Shown piece by piece: positions 8,660 to 18,679 of a stretch of 37,500 bases of DNA (the stretch's first letter is position 1; the number at the start of each line of letters is the position of its first letter). The translations under genes were made by a program, and so were the position numbers. Under the pieces are notes generated by a model. The model was given only the letters and a program-made list of their open reading frames with translations. It searched no databases and had not been told where the DNA came from. Source of the stretch: Prorocentrum cordatum (Eukaryota > Sar > Dinophyceae > Prorocentrales > Prorocentraceae); the NCBI GenBank assembly GCA_963575745.1, contig CAUYUJ010020669.1, positions 110,667 to 148,166 of the forward strand, read 5' to 3'.

Positions 8660-8732
8660 CCCTCCTGCTCCTCCTCCTCCTCCTCCTCCTCCTCCTCCTC
8701 CTCATCCTCCTCCTCCACCTCCTCCTCCTCGA
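8660..8732 (+). repeat. (CTC)n tract
   Basis: CTCCTCCTC run with one CTCAT interruption, continuous with the right arm of the surrounding inverted repeat. Confidence 0.9.
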
Positions 8733-8998
8733 CTACAGCTAAGAGTGACCCTTCGCCGGAGTGACCTTTGGTGCTGGCCCAAAGGGTGTCGGGATATTTT
8801 TCTTGTGGAATGAGCATGACGTCACGCATCTGAGCGCGCCAAATTTGGGACCGCCCCTTGCAATCGACAGCAACGCATACGCGTCGAACCCTACAGCTTG
8901 CATTGGTTATCCGAGGGGGAGCCAGTCGACCAGACGGCGCGTTTTCCGGCCCAGGACCAGTCCCGAATCCCAGACCAAATTCCCAAACGTCTGGCTTG

Positions 8999-9056
8999 AA
9001 TATCATTGGATATCTTTGGATATCTTTGAATACCTTTGAATATATTTGAATATGTG
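8999..9056 (+). repeat. Decamer tandem repeat
   Basis: About six degenerate copies of a TATCTTTGGA-like 10-mer, AT-rich inside GC-rich sequence. Confidence 0.75.
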
Positions 9057-9120
9057 TTCGAACCAATGGAAATCTTTACCATTATAAGTTACCCAAAGAT
9101 ATTCAACAAGATAAGATACC

Positions 9121-9180
9121 CTGCTCCTGCTCCTGCTCCTCCTCCTCCCCCTCCTCCTCCCCCTCCCCCTCCTCCCCCAC
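9121..9180 (+). repeat. CT-rich tract
   Basis: CTGCTCCTGCTCCTCCTCC grading into CCCCTCC repeats. Confidence 0.85.
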
Positions 9181-9351
9181 AATTACTCAATATGAATACT
9201 ACTCTCCCCCTTCCCCTGATGACGGTTTGAAAGTATTAGCCCCCCCCCGCGTACTGTTCTTTACACACAGGATTCCCCGGAGTTGGGTTTTCGCCTGCAT
9301 TTGTTTCCAAAATGCTGTTCTCGCTCGGGCGCCGGCCTCATGTTCGAGCCC

Positions 9352-9513
9352 GGCTCTTTCCGAATCGTGCTCCCGCTGCAGCGCTGGCCTCATTTCCGTG
9401 CTTCCGCTCGTTCCGAATCGTGTTCCCGCTGCAGCGCTGGCCTCATTTCCGCGCTTCCGCTCGTTCCGACTCGTGCTCCCGCTGCAGCGCTGGCGTCATT
9501 TCCCGTGCCATGC
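9352..9513 (+). repeat. 53-bp tandem repeat, three copies
   Basis: CGAATCGTGCTCCCGCTGCA and its continuation AGCGCTGGCCTCATTTCC recur at exactly 53-bp spacing (CTGCAG at 9376, 9429 and 9482). It is followed by the palindrome CATGCCATGGCATG. Confidence 0.85.
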
Positions 9514-9727
9514 CATGGCATGCAATGCAATGCTAGGTTGGTACTACGTTTTGCGGTGCTCTTCTACGGAATGCCATGCCGTGCTCTACAATGCATCGCG
9601 TACCCTTTCGGGATCATTGCCCTGCTCGACATCCGACTGTGCGAGTAGAGAGGGGATCTACGCCATGGTAAGGGATGGGAGGGAGGGGTAGGATGTCAGA
9701 TATGACGCGAACGCACCTAGCTTGTCC

Positions 9728-10555
9728 CCCTCCCCATCCTCCCTCCTCCTCCTCCTTCCTCCTCCTCCTCCTCCCATCCTCTCCACCTCCTCCTCCTCCT
9801 CCCTCCTCCTCCTCCTCCTCCTCCTTCTCCTCCTCCATCCTCCTCCTCCTCCTCCTCCTCCTCCTCCTCCTCCCCCTCCCCCTCCACTCCCCTCCCCCCC
9901 CCCTCCTCCTCCTCCTCCTCCTCCTCCTCCTCCTCCTCCTCCTCCTCCTCCTCCTCCTCCTCCTCCTCCTCCTCCTCCTCCTCCTCCTCCTCCTCCTCCT
10001 CCTCCTCCTCCTCCTCCTCCTCCTCTCCCCCCTCCCTCCCTCCCTCCCCTCCCTCCCCCTCCCTCCCTCCCTCCTCCCTCTCCCTCTCCCTCCCCTCCCT
10101 CTCCTCTCCCTCTCCACTCTCCCTCCCCTCCCCTCCCCCTCCCCCTCCCCCCCCCCTCCCCTCCCTCCCCCCCTCCCCCTCCCCCTCCCCCTCCCCATCC
10201 CCCCTCCCTCCCCCTCCCCCTCCCCCTCCTCCTATTCCTCCCTTCCTCCTCTTCCTCTCTTCTTACTCCTCCTCCTCCTCCTCCTCCTCCTCCTCCTCCT
10301 CCTCCTCCTCCTCTCCTCCTCCCTCCTCCTCCTCCTCTCCTCCTCCTCCTCCTCCTACTCCTCCTCCTCCTCCTCCTCCTCCTCTCGATCCTTCTCGATC
10401 CTCCTCCTCTTCTCCTCCTCCTCCTCCTCATCCTCCTCCTCCGCCTCCTCCTCGATCCTTCTCGATCCTCCTCCTCCTCCTCCTCCTCCTCCTCCTCCTC
10501 CTCGATCCTTCTCCCTCCTCCTCCTCCTCCTCCACCTCCTCCTCCTCGACCTTCC
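9728..10555 (+). repeat. Very long (CTC/CCT)n polypyrimidine tract
   Basis: More than 800 bases, nearly all pyrimidine. It has a pure CTC core at about 9900-10025, a CCCTCC-type middle and a distal part with inserted CTCGATCCTTCTCGATCC units. No coding region is credible here. Confidence 0.95.
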
Positions 10556-10559
10556 TGCC

Positions 10560-11310
10560 CCGATCCTCCTCGCCGCGGCAGCGGCGGGCGCGCGAGCGGG
10601 CGGATCGAGGGGGCCACCTCCGAGGCCTCGGAGCCCGCGGAGGGAGCCCTTGGCGCCTCCGCCGCGGGGGCGTCGGAGCCGGCCTTGGGCGCCGGGACCG
10701 GCGCGGGGGGGGGATCGCAGAGCGGGGTCGAGGAGGAGGGTCGAGGAGGCGGAGAGTCGAGGAGCGGAGGGGAGGACGGGGAGCATCAAAGACGGAGAGG
10801 CATCGGGGAGGAGGACCGAGGGGGAGGGGCCGAGGGCCGAGCAGGATGGGGGAGGATTGCGGAGGAGGAGGAGGAGGAGGACGAGGAGGAGGAGGGGAAC
10901 AGGGAGCAGGAGACACTGCTCGAGGAGGGGATCGAAGAGGAGGAGCGGAGAGGATCGAGGGGTCGAGCTTCCAGGGTGCGTGTCGTCCTCGCCCGGAGCC
11001 TGCGGGAGGCGGCGGCGGGGCGGGGCTCGCCCCGGGAGTCTGGCCGGGGCGCGCCCCCTGGACAGGTCGGGCGGGCGAATGTGTGCGGGGGGGGGGGGGG
11101 GGCGAGGATCAGGGAGGATCGGGGATCGAGGACCACGGAGGAGGATCGGGGAGGAGGAGGGGGACCAAGGGTGGGCGCGCCCCTGGACAGGCGCGGGCGA
11201 ATGTCTGAGGGGGGGGACGAGGATCAGGGAGGGTCGGGGGTCGAGGACCACGCAGCAGCATCGGGGAGGCGGAGGGGGACGAGGATCGACAAGAACCAAG
11301 AGACGCATCA
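10560..11310 (+). repeat. Purine-rich GAGGATCGGGG-type repeats with a 115-bp tandem duplication
   Basis: The sequence switches to GAG/GGA-rich with many GAGGATCGGGG and GTCGAGGA units, complementary in style to the CTCGATCC units just upstream. A unit from the GCGCCCCCTGGACAGG block through GAGGATCAGGGAGG is duplicated at 115-bp spacing (GGATCAGGGA at 11106 and 11221). Confidence 0.8.
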
Positions 11311-11389
11311 GCGACGCTGCAGTGAACCCTGGCTCCGAGCTCCCTCTTCATAGGTTGCTGCAAGAGCCCATGATCATTGCAAACCATGG

Positions 11390-11590
11390 CCCATTGAAGG
11401 GCAAACGCCCGAAGAATTAAACAAGCTAATCGATCTCATCCCCTCAGACTTCCAAAAAGCAAGATGCCTCGCCAGGACAAGAAGCAGACAATAATACAGC
11501 AGTTTTGCACAACAAAGAATAGGATTCGGCAAACCCATCGATCTCACATATAAGTCGGCAATCTTCGATCGGGAACTCAATTATTAGGAC
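11390..11590 (+). pseudogene. Possible decayed coding fragment
   Basis: Lower-GC stretch whose plus frame reads PEELNKLIDLIPSDFQKAR, then a stop, then IGFGKPIDLTYKSAIFDREL. The composition is protein-like and differs from the neighbours. No family recognised. Confidence 0.2.
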
Positions 11591-11654
11591 CGCTCCCGGG
11601 AATTCAACGCCGCAAACCCACGTGGCTGTTGCGTCCTACGTCCTGACAATCCTA

Positions 11655-12110
11655 ACTCGCGCCAGAAAGCCACTCCTGCGAGTCTTTAATACTGCTGCAC
11701 CTTTGGACACGTATGTGCGCGGCAGCGTTGTGGCAAAAACTCCATTTTGGAAACGGCCCGCCCTCTACCCTTCCAAACTGCTGCAAAGACTCACGGAAAA
11801 TGCGCGCGGAGGGAAAGCGACAGTTCCTTATTGAAAACAACCACCCCTTCCATGATTGAAACCCTTGCGAACTTTTGAACCGAAAGAACGCGGCGCTCAG
11901 GCGAAAACCGTATTTTGAAAGCGGCCCGCCCTCCATCCTTGAGGCTGCTGCAAGCATTTGAAGCGAACGCGCGCGGCGCCAAGGCGGGAGTTCTATTCTG
12001 AACAGGACCCGCCGTCCATCCTTGCTTGAAACTACTGGAAAAGCGGGAGGCGAAAGCGAGAGGTCAATTTTGAAAACGACCAGCCCCCGACATCCATCCT
12101 TAAATAGGGG
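11655..12110. repeat. Degenerate ~83-bp tandem repeat, about six units
   Basis: Units begin near 11655, 11748, 11833, 11916, 11999 and 12072 and share TGAAAACGGCCCGCCCTCCA, then TCCTTGAAACTGCTGCAA, GAACGCGCGCGGC and GGCGAAA. A minus-strand frame (169 codons, 11652-12161) stays open across the array with an imperfect ~28-residue periodicity. I treat it as repeat, not gene. Confidence 0.75.
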
Positions 12111-12179
12111 GAAAACAAACCTCCCTCGCTTTTGACCACCCTCGCTTCCAAGAGATACCAAACGATGCCAAATTGCAGC

Positions 12180-13240
12180 CTGTACTGGTCAGGCCGCTAG
12201 ACGAGGAGGCGCGTGGTATGGCTTGGTTTCGCCTGGAAGCGAAAGCGGGGTAGGTAATTCACGCTCTGATTAAAGCTGCTACAAGCTCAAGCACCACGAT
12301 CCCAACAAATCATGAACTTTCAATCAACACACACTACCTGGCCGACGGACGCGTCTGGGAGCGCGACAGGGAAGAGCTCCTTGTCGGGAACATCGGAAAC
12401 AAAAAGACCGAGGAGGAGGAGGCCCAGAGATAAGAGAAGAGGAGGAAGAGTGGGCACGTACGACCACAAATCTTGCCAAAAGAGGTTCGTGGAACCGCTT
12501 TCGCGAAGTGACGCAGGGCCCTACGGGCCCATCGGGAGGAAGGAGGCAATCGTGGGGCCCTCGCTGGCCGGCCAGTGTCTCGCTCGGTGTGCCCAATGTC
12601 TGTAGCGGGGGGGGGACACGAGACCTGCCTCCCCCTGACGGGGCCTCCAGCCCGCGGTCCCGCGACCGCACGGCAGACCTTGGGCTCCCCGGGCACGCCG
12701 GCAGTAATCCTTGTCAGAGGCAGCGGTTTTGCCTCCGCCGGCGTCCGCCGAACTGTCACTCGTTCGAAAAAGGTGCGCCCAGGAACCGCCCATCAGGATG
12801 CTTCGCGTGGGGCCCGATCCAGAACCTACCAGAACCCGCGCACCCAAAGTTCTATACTTCACACGGAAGGGCATAAGACAGGAGCGCGAGAGCCAAAGGG
12901 TAAAGCTGCACCGCGGGCCCGCACTCCCGCGCCCCCGCCTCCGCGGAGGCGGCGCTGCGAGAGCAGCCGTCGACTCTCCAAAAGCAGAGACGCGAGGGCG
13001 CGCGCCAAAGTGGGGGGGGGGGCGGGGAGGAGGGCGACAGGTCGGGGCAGGGCGGGCAGCGGCGGCAACACGGAGCCTCAATGAGCACCCTCAGGCCCAT
13101 CAGCGAACGGGTTTCAACCCACGGCCCCGTCCGCGACAATCGTGTCAATCCCCTCCTCCGCGCACTTTGGCTGCGCGCGCCAGTAGACAAAGACGGATGC
13201 GAAAGAGAAATCGAATCTCACGTTGTGCAGCAGGGCCACC
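12180..13240. other. Gene-free GC-rich interval
   Basis: Overlapping open frames on both strands reflect high GC. No domain, splice pattern or repeat structure stands out. Confidence 0.5.
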
Positions 13241-13424
13241 AAGGCGCGTCATACTGTTGAGTCCTCTCCGATTGCCACCCGAAGTTCCCCTGCGCCGCGC
13301 CCTGGCGCTTGAAACCTTCGTTGATAATTCATGTGGGTGGTCCTGGATAGCTCTGATTCTCGGCCGAGCATTGGCCGTCTAGCATTGGCCGCCTTGGGCT
13401 TGGATGCACCATGGTGTTCCGGCT

Positions 13425-14170
13425 CTAGCGTGTATTTGCCTTCTTCTTCTGCTCCAGCGCCTGGCAGCCTTTCTCGCTCTCGAACAGCAGCTGCTCTATC
13501 TGCTTGGCGATCTTTGACCTTGGTCCATGGTCGTGTCCGCGTAGAATGTTCACCGACTCTAAGCCTCCGCTCATTCTCGTCACCCTCAGCACCTGCTTCA
13601 GCCCGGGGTGGAAGTTGGCGGCCCATATCCCCCCCCCCCCCCCTCGTCCCGGATCGCTTTTACACGAATCGTCGCTTTCGCAAGTGCGCGCGCGTTCTGT
13701 GCGATCGGGGCCCACCCCTCGATCACCGAGATTGTCTCCGCGGCCGCTTTTGAGCACGGGCCCTGCGCGGTCGCCTGCATCGACCTCTCTTCGTCGTTCG
13801 TGGCCGCCTCCGCCATCCGGAGCACGATCGTACTGAGGAGGGCGCCTGCCCCCCCCCCATCGGATGGCCCCGCGCATTGTCGCTCTCTCTGGCTGCCTCG
13901 CCCTGACGCACGCAGTTCTGGCACCCGTCCTCCAGCGCGATCCCCCGCCGAGCCCTCCCCCTTACACGCCGCCCAGAAGTCGTCGTCTCTGGCCGCCGGC
14001 CGATGCAAGCGTTTGCGCTGGAGCAGCAGGCGGCGCACGAGGCTCTGGAACTCCCCGTCGGGGCCGTTCCCTTCGTCGCCGCCGCTGGCCGCGACGCCCC
14101 CCTCGCTTCCGACCCCTCGTCCCTCGGCCGGGCGCTCAACCCCTGCATCTCCGCGATCGGCGCGAACATT
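13425..14170 (-). pseudogene. Frameshifted minus-strand open frames, probable retroelement remnant
   Basis: Minus frames read as plausible protein: EEERSMQ-type helices, KAAAETISVIEGWAPIAQNA and ALAKATIRVKAIRDEG. A run of about 14 G (13629-13644 region) then shifts the frame, and IWAANFHPGLKQVLRVTRM and SKIAKQIEQLLFESEKG continue in another frame to a stop near 13425. The switch at a homopolymer suggests an indel in one original protein. No family is identified; the orientation matches the other minus-strand retroelement pieces nearby. Confidence 0.35.
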
Positions 14171-14229
14171 GCTGGGGGGATATGGTGGCGCTGGCGCCGG
14201 GGGGCGTCATTGGTCGGGGCTCAGGGGGC

Positions 14230-14982
14230 CGGCGCAGTTGCCTCTCCCGCGCGAGCCGACGTCGACGGGTCCGCTCTGCACCTGCCACGGCGGATATGCG
14301 TGACCAGGGCGGTCTTTCTGCTGCGCGCACGAATGCACCTGGGGCACTTTAATGACTTCACCTGGTCATCCGCGAAGTCTGCGGGGCCGGCAAGCTCCTA
14401 ACCCTGAACATAGTCGTCGAGGCCCCTGGGCCCACGGCGCCGGCGGGCGCGCATCGGGCGCGGGATGGGCCCCTCGGGCGGCGCGATCACGCCGCTGGCT
14501 ATCTTCGCTTCCACCTCTGCCATGCCACTTCGCAACTTCTCGATCCTGGCACAGCGCAGCCAACTGAGCCACTGTCTGGTGGGAGCGGGTTCGGGGCCGG
14601 CGAGATCGCGCGTATCTCTAGAGATTTGCTGGGCCTCAGGACTGGAGGTCCGCCGGAGCCTTCTGAGGTCGCAATGGAGCATCACTCCCAACATCGAATG
14701 GATTTCACGATGATCCGGGCCCTCGAAGTTGAACCTACCAGAAAACGCAGCGCTGACAAGCTTCGCGAGGTCACGCATGGGGTCCTCTGGGATCTCCTGG
14801 GCCTGGTCGTCTGGGTTATGCTGGGCCTGGTTTGCGTGGGCCTGGTTCACGTCGGACTCGAGCTCCTGGGCGGGGTGCTCCTGGATCTTGTCCTCAGGGC
14901 CCTTCTGCCCCATCCTCCCTCCTTGTTCATCAGGGCGGGTAACTTCGGTCGAACTATGCCCTGCCACCGCGCCAATCTGTTC
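14230..14982 (-). pseudogene. Zinc-finger-tailed protein split by one in-frame TAG, likely retroelement-derived
   Basis: The frame is open from 14982, with its first ATG at 14911-14913, to TAG at 14398-14400. The N-terminal part is acidic, Gln- and Asn-rich (NQAHANQAQHNPDDQAQEIP), then helical (DPMRDLAKLVSAAFSGRF, RIEKLRSGMAEVEAKI), then basic (RPMRARRRRGPRG). Directly after the TAG the same frame continues with LKCPRCIRARSRKTALVTHI and RRGRC, a C-x2-C-x12-H-x5-C zinc finger, and ends at a second stop near 14230. Either the TAG is a disabling mutation or it is read through. Zinc fingers of this kind occur in retroelement proteins, so this may be the tail of the decayed element whose reverse transcriptase lies at 16.9-17.3 kb. 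It could also be an unknown host gene. Confidence 0.4.
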
Positions 14983-15066
14983 TCAAGCAGTACCAATGCC
15001 ATAGCATGTACACGCGCGTGGCTCTGCACCTCTTCATTACTCGCATGATGGACGTGCGCAGGCGAT

Positions 15067-15584
15067 CTAGAGAGGTGCCGCGGCCTGCTCGCATGCCAGT
15101 ACGCTCAGCCTGTTCAAGTCACATTCGCTCAGAATCGCGACAGCAAGTCCGCGCAACAGCGTGGATCGAACGAGCGGGCACCGCCGCCACATCCGAAGCC
15201 GAACGCTGAACTGGCCCGCGAAGGCCCGACGAACAAGGCGAGCGCGAGCAGCATCGGCCCCTTGGACGCCATGGGCCACCTCCTCCACCATCGCGCCATC
15301 GCCCCTCTGCTTTGCCCAAAGACACTTCGCACTATCTGCCGCAGTCACAGGGGCACCTTTCATGTTCACTTACGCGTGGTCGGCCATGATCGCGGCTTTT
15401 TCGTCTCTTGCTTGCTTTGCCAGTCGCCACGATCAACGCCTCCGTTTTCGAGCCGTCGGCTTCCACTTTTCCCCTTGCGATCTCCTTTTTCCATGAACGC
15501 AAGAAACATCGAGACGACAGCGAAGTTCTTGCCACGCGTCAGACTTCCCATCGGTCTGCCTGTAGGCTTTGAAGTTTTAGCCAT
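15067..15584 (-). other. Two abutting minus-strand open frames, function unknown
   Basis: The first frame runs from ATG 15584 (MAKTSKPTGRPMGSLTRGKN, 72 codons) to a TGA at 15366-15368. A second, partly overlapping frame has its first ATG at 15363 and about 98 codons (GAPVTAADSAKCLWAKQRGD and onward) to 15067. GTAAGT at the junction could be a splice donor. No domain recognised. Confidence 0.2.
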
Positions 15585-16859
15585 CGCGCCGAAATGCGGA
15601 TTCTCTAGCGCGGGGCCGACAAGTGCGCGACGCGACGCCGAGCGCGTGGATCGCGCGAGCTCGCGGTCTGAAGAAAACGCCCAGCACGGCGCCGAACTTC
15701 ATTTGGGAATGAACGCTCGCCGCCTTGATGAAACCCTCAACGCGAAAATGGCGCAGTCTGGGCGACCAGTGGCTGCGGGGGAGGCCCCGCGCCAAGCAGG
15801 GACGCGCCGAGAAACGTTCCCGCGCGCCCAGTGACGCCCGGACATGTCCAAGACTTGGCCGAGAAGCCCAAAGGGCCTTCCAAAATACCATAGGCACCAG
15901 ATAAACCAAGGGGGGCAAGACAGCGCAAATTCGAAGCACGACGGAGCGCTCGAGGGGAGGGGGCCCATGAAATGCCCACGAAGCCACGAAGCAAGCAATC
16001 GCCGGAGGCCCGCGGAGGGCCATCTGGACACGCCCCGAGCAAGGGCGCAGCCCGGACCCACGACCGGCGAGATGAAGGATGTCGCTGGTTCAGCCGACCC
16101 AACACCGAAAATCTCCCATTTCACTAGTCCGGCTGGCGAAGGCTCCGCGCAGCGGACGCAGCGCGCGCCGCGGGGCGGAGGGCCGCTCGACGCAGGGTCG
16201 CGCCCGCGCTTGGGCGCGCGCGTCGACCGGCGGCGCAGCGGGCGCAGCTCCGCGCTCGAAGCGCGCGGGACAAAAATGCAGATATTAGTCCACGAGACCT
16301 GGGCCCCAGCGGCATTGTCAGGTAGCTTTGAAGGGGCGCGCTGCTCATGGCAGGTCGAACCGCGAACGCGCAACCACATGTAGCCTCAGTTCCTGCTCGG
16401 GGCCCGCCCGAACCAACAGGAGGGCCGACGCGTCGCGCCGCTATAGGCGCCCCCCGCCGGTCTGCATGCGCAAATGTCTGGCGTGTTGGCCGTGCTCGAT
16501 GAGGCCGGCAGCTGCAGCATCTCGGGGCGGCGCCCTTTACTCGGCCGAAGGAACAGGCGACGACGCGGAGGGCGCGCCGCAAAATAATGCGCTGCAGCGT
16601 CTGCGATTGAGAAGACGACAAAGCAGTGGTAGATAAAGATTTCCGAATCCGAACGAATACCTCTGGGAACTCCGACTGCGCGCGGCTCTGCTCGAGCCTC
16701 GGCGCGAGGATGTCGTGGGCGGCCACGGGTGGGAGGCGGCCCTCAACGCCGCCGTGGCGGGCTTCCCGGGGGATGGGAGATTGGCGCGGATGTCTCTGGC
16801 GAATTCGCACGTGCCGTCGCAAGGTTGCTCGACGGCCAAGCGCGCGTTCTTGCGCGGCG

Positions 16860-17345
16860 GTGGTCTCTCGGGGGCCCCCCAGATCTCGTCTTGCTCGATA
16901 AGGTCGAAGGCTTTCTCCAAGCTTAAAAGGACTGCCGCCAGCATGCCTGGCTCCGTTCTGGAGCCGAACTGGGACGTTTTGCCGCGCAGCCTGTATCTCC
17001 TGACCACCCCCGCCACCGCCGCCAGGGCATCTCTGGTCGGGCGCCCCGCGAATGCACCAGAATGGCAGCGGCTTCTGCTAGGGCGCCAACCCCCGCAGCG
17101 CCACGACGTTCACGTACACCTTGCCCACGCGGTTGATGAGGTCGATCGTCCGATAGTGGTCCTTCGCGATATTCCCGACCCTTTGGTTCCTGCAATGGCG
17201 CCATCTCGCCGCCCTTGAACCTGCGGGCCGAGTGGCCTAAAGCCTGGCACACCTGGAACACTCCATGGAGGGCCGCGGGGGTTTCGGCCGCGCATAGCTT
17301 CCACAATTCAATCACTGGGTCGTCAAAGTTCGCTTCGGGCCCGAA
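16860..17345 (-). pseudogene. Frameshifted LINE reverse transcriptase fragment
   Basis: In one minus frame DDPVIELWKLCAAETPAALH continues to FKGGEMAPLQEPKG, the N-terminal reverse transcriptase region (compare x-ELWK...PKG). The frame then shifts and KDHYRTIDLINRVGKVYVNV follows, the conserved YR-x-I-x-L...GK block, ending at a stop. A third frame resumes with VLLSLEKAFDLIEQDEI, which resembles motif A (x-D-L-x-K-A-F-D) but with Ser where the catalytic Asp is expected. At least two frameshifts and this substitution make it inactive. It differs from the intact element at 1-5 kb (motif A DYSKYYE) and so belongs to another LINE lineage. Telomere-like repeats abut it at 17349. Confidence 0.7.
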
Positions 17346-17348
17346 GAA

Positions 17349-17376
17349 CTAAACCCTAAACCCCGAAACCCTAAAC
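17349..17376. repeat. Short interstitial telomere-like repeat
   Basis: CTAAACCCTAAACCCCGAAA then CCCTAAA: degenerate CCCTAAA heptamers, the complement of TTTAGGG. Confidence 0.8.
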
Positions 17377-17739
17377 TGCAAGCCACGGGCGGTGCATCGT
17401 CAGAAGTCCGCGGCGCCTGGCCGAGCGATCAGCGAGTCCGCCCATGCACGAACGTGGCACCGACGAAGCGCGTAGCGCTGAGGAGGATCCGCCACCCCGC
17501 AGGTGCGCCTCGTGAGTGCTCCGAGAAATGCACAGTACCCTTAACCCTGAGCCCAGCTAATGGGTGCCCTGCGATTGGTCCCATCCCCTGGGTGCTCCAA
17601 ACTTATGAAACTACAGCATGCGGCGCCCTTTTCGGCCGTCCATGCCGCAAACCATACGAAAATACAACATGCTGCACCTGCTCGGGCGTCCACGGTGCTG
17701 CAATCCGCATGAAAATACAGCATGCAGTATCCTGGGGCC

Positions 17740-18600
17740 CTCTCCCAAGCATTCTCGGTGTCCCAAGCGCTCCCACGCGCGCTCCCAGGCGCTCCCAGGA
17801 GCTCCCAAGCGCCCCCCAGCGCTCCCAGAGCTGCCAAGTATTCCCAAGCGCTCCCAAGCGCTCCCCGGCGCTCCCAGGTGCCCCCAGGCGCCCGAGCATT
17901 TCCGGGCGCCCCCGAGCGCCCGCAAGCGCTCCGAGGCGCCCCGCAGCTCTCCCAGGCGCTCGCAAGCGCTCCCGGGCGCTTCCAAGCGTTCACAAGGGCT
18001 CTCAGGCGCTCGCGAATGATTGTCGGTGCTTCTAGGCATTCCCCCGCCAGCGCTGCCGCAGCCATGCCCGCGCATCGTAGCGAGGGGATGCCTGAGTCAC
18101 CCCCTCGCGCTCCCCCTCCAGCCATGCGAAGTTTGCGTTGAAGGCGGCCGCGTCGACAATGCAATCGCTTCAGCGGGGGCGACGCCACCGGCCAAGCCCA
18201 ACGGCCAATCCACGGCCCGCATTCGCGCTACACGCTGCGTGCCCTGCCGCGCTCCCAGACGCTCCCATGTGCTCCCAGACGCTTCCAGGCGCTCCCAGGC
18301 GCTGGAGCGCGCTCCCCACGCGCCCCAGAGCGCCCCCGACGCGTTCCTAGGGAAGGCCCCAGGCTCTCCCCCGGCGCCCCCAGAGGGCCCCCCACAGGCA
18401 CTCCCAGGAGCTCTGCCATGCAGGTGCGGACGCCGCCATGCCCGCGCATCGTGGCGAGGGGGTGCCAGGCCCACCCCCTCGCGCTCCCCCTCCAGCCGTC
18501 CGAAGCTCGCGCCGAAGGCGGCTGCGTCGATAATTACAATCGCTTGAGCGGGGCCGACCCCAAAGGCGAAACCCACACCCGAGGGCGACTGCAACTGCCG
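17740..18600 (+). repeat. ~374-bp tandem duplication with GCGCTCCCAG decamer arrays
   Basis: Arrays of GCGCTCCCAG-like decamers (17755-18030 and 18240-18420) are each followed by the same module: CATGCCCGCGCATCGT, CCCCCTCGCGCTCCCCCTCC, then GAAGGCGGC and AATCGCTT. The module starts at 18063 and 18437, 374 bp apart. Confidence 0.8.
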
Positions 18601-18679
18601 TGCGCGTCGCCGTCAGCGAGGAGCCCTACGGCGCAGCTTCGCCCGAGGCCCACAGGGACCCATGGGATTGCGGCGCCAG

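Larger units (their letters stand above)
8180..8665. repeat. Inverted-repeat element carrying a nested MITE-like insertion
   Basis: GCAGGCTGCTT (8199-8209) and GAAGGCGCGGGCC (8230-8242) pair with GGCCCGCGCCTTC (8617-8629) and AAGCAGCCTGC (8634-8644). Weaker pairing continues outward from GAGGGCAGGGGGAAGG to CCTTCCCCTCCTGCTC. The left arm has an extra ~17-bp block between the two matches. The MITE-like element at 8439-8589 sits between the arms. Confidence 0.65.

Noticed and set aside
9658-11420. 543- and 581-codon plus frames and 319- and 317-codon minus frames
   Set aside because: Triplet repeats lack stops by composition; the apparent proteins are homopolymer blocks.
12711-13382. 223-codon plus frame
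   Set aside because: Arg/Pro/Ala-rich composition typical of random GC-rich DNA; equally long frames exist on the other strand.
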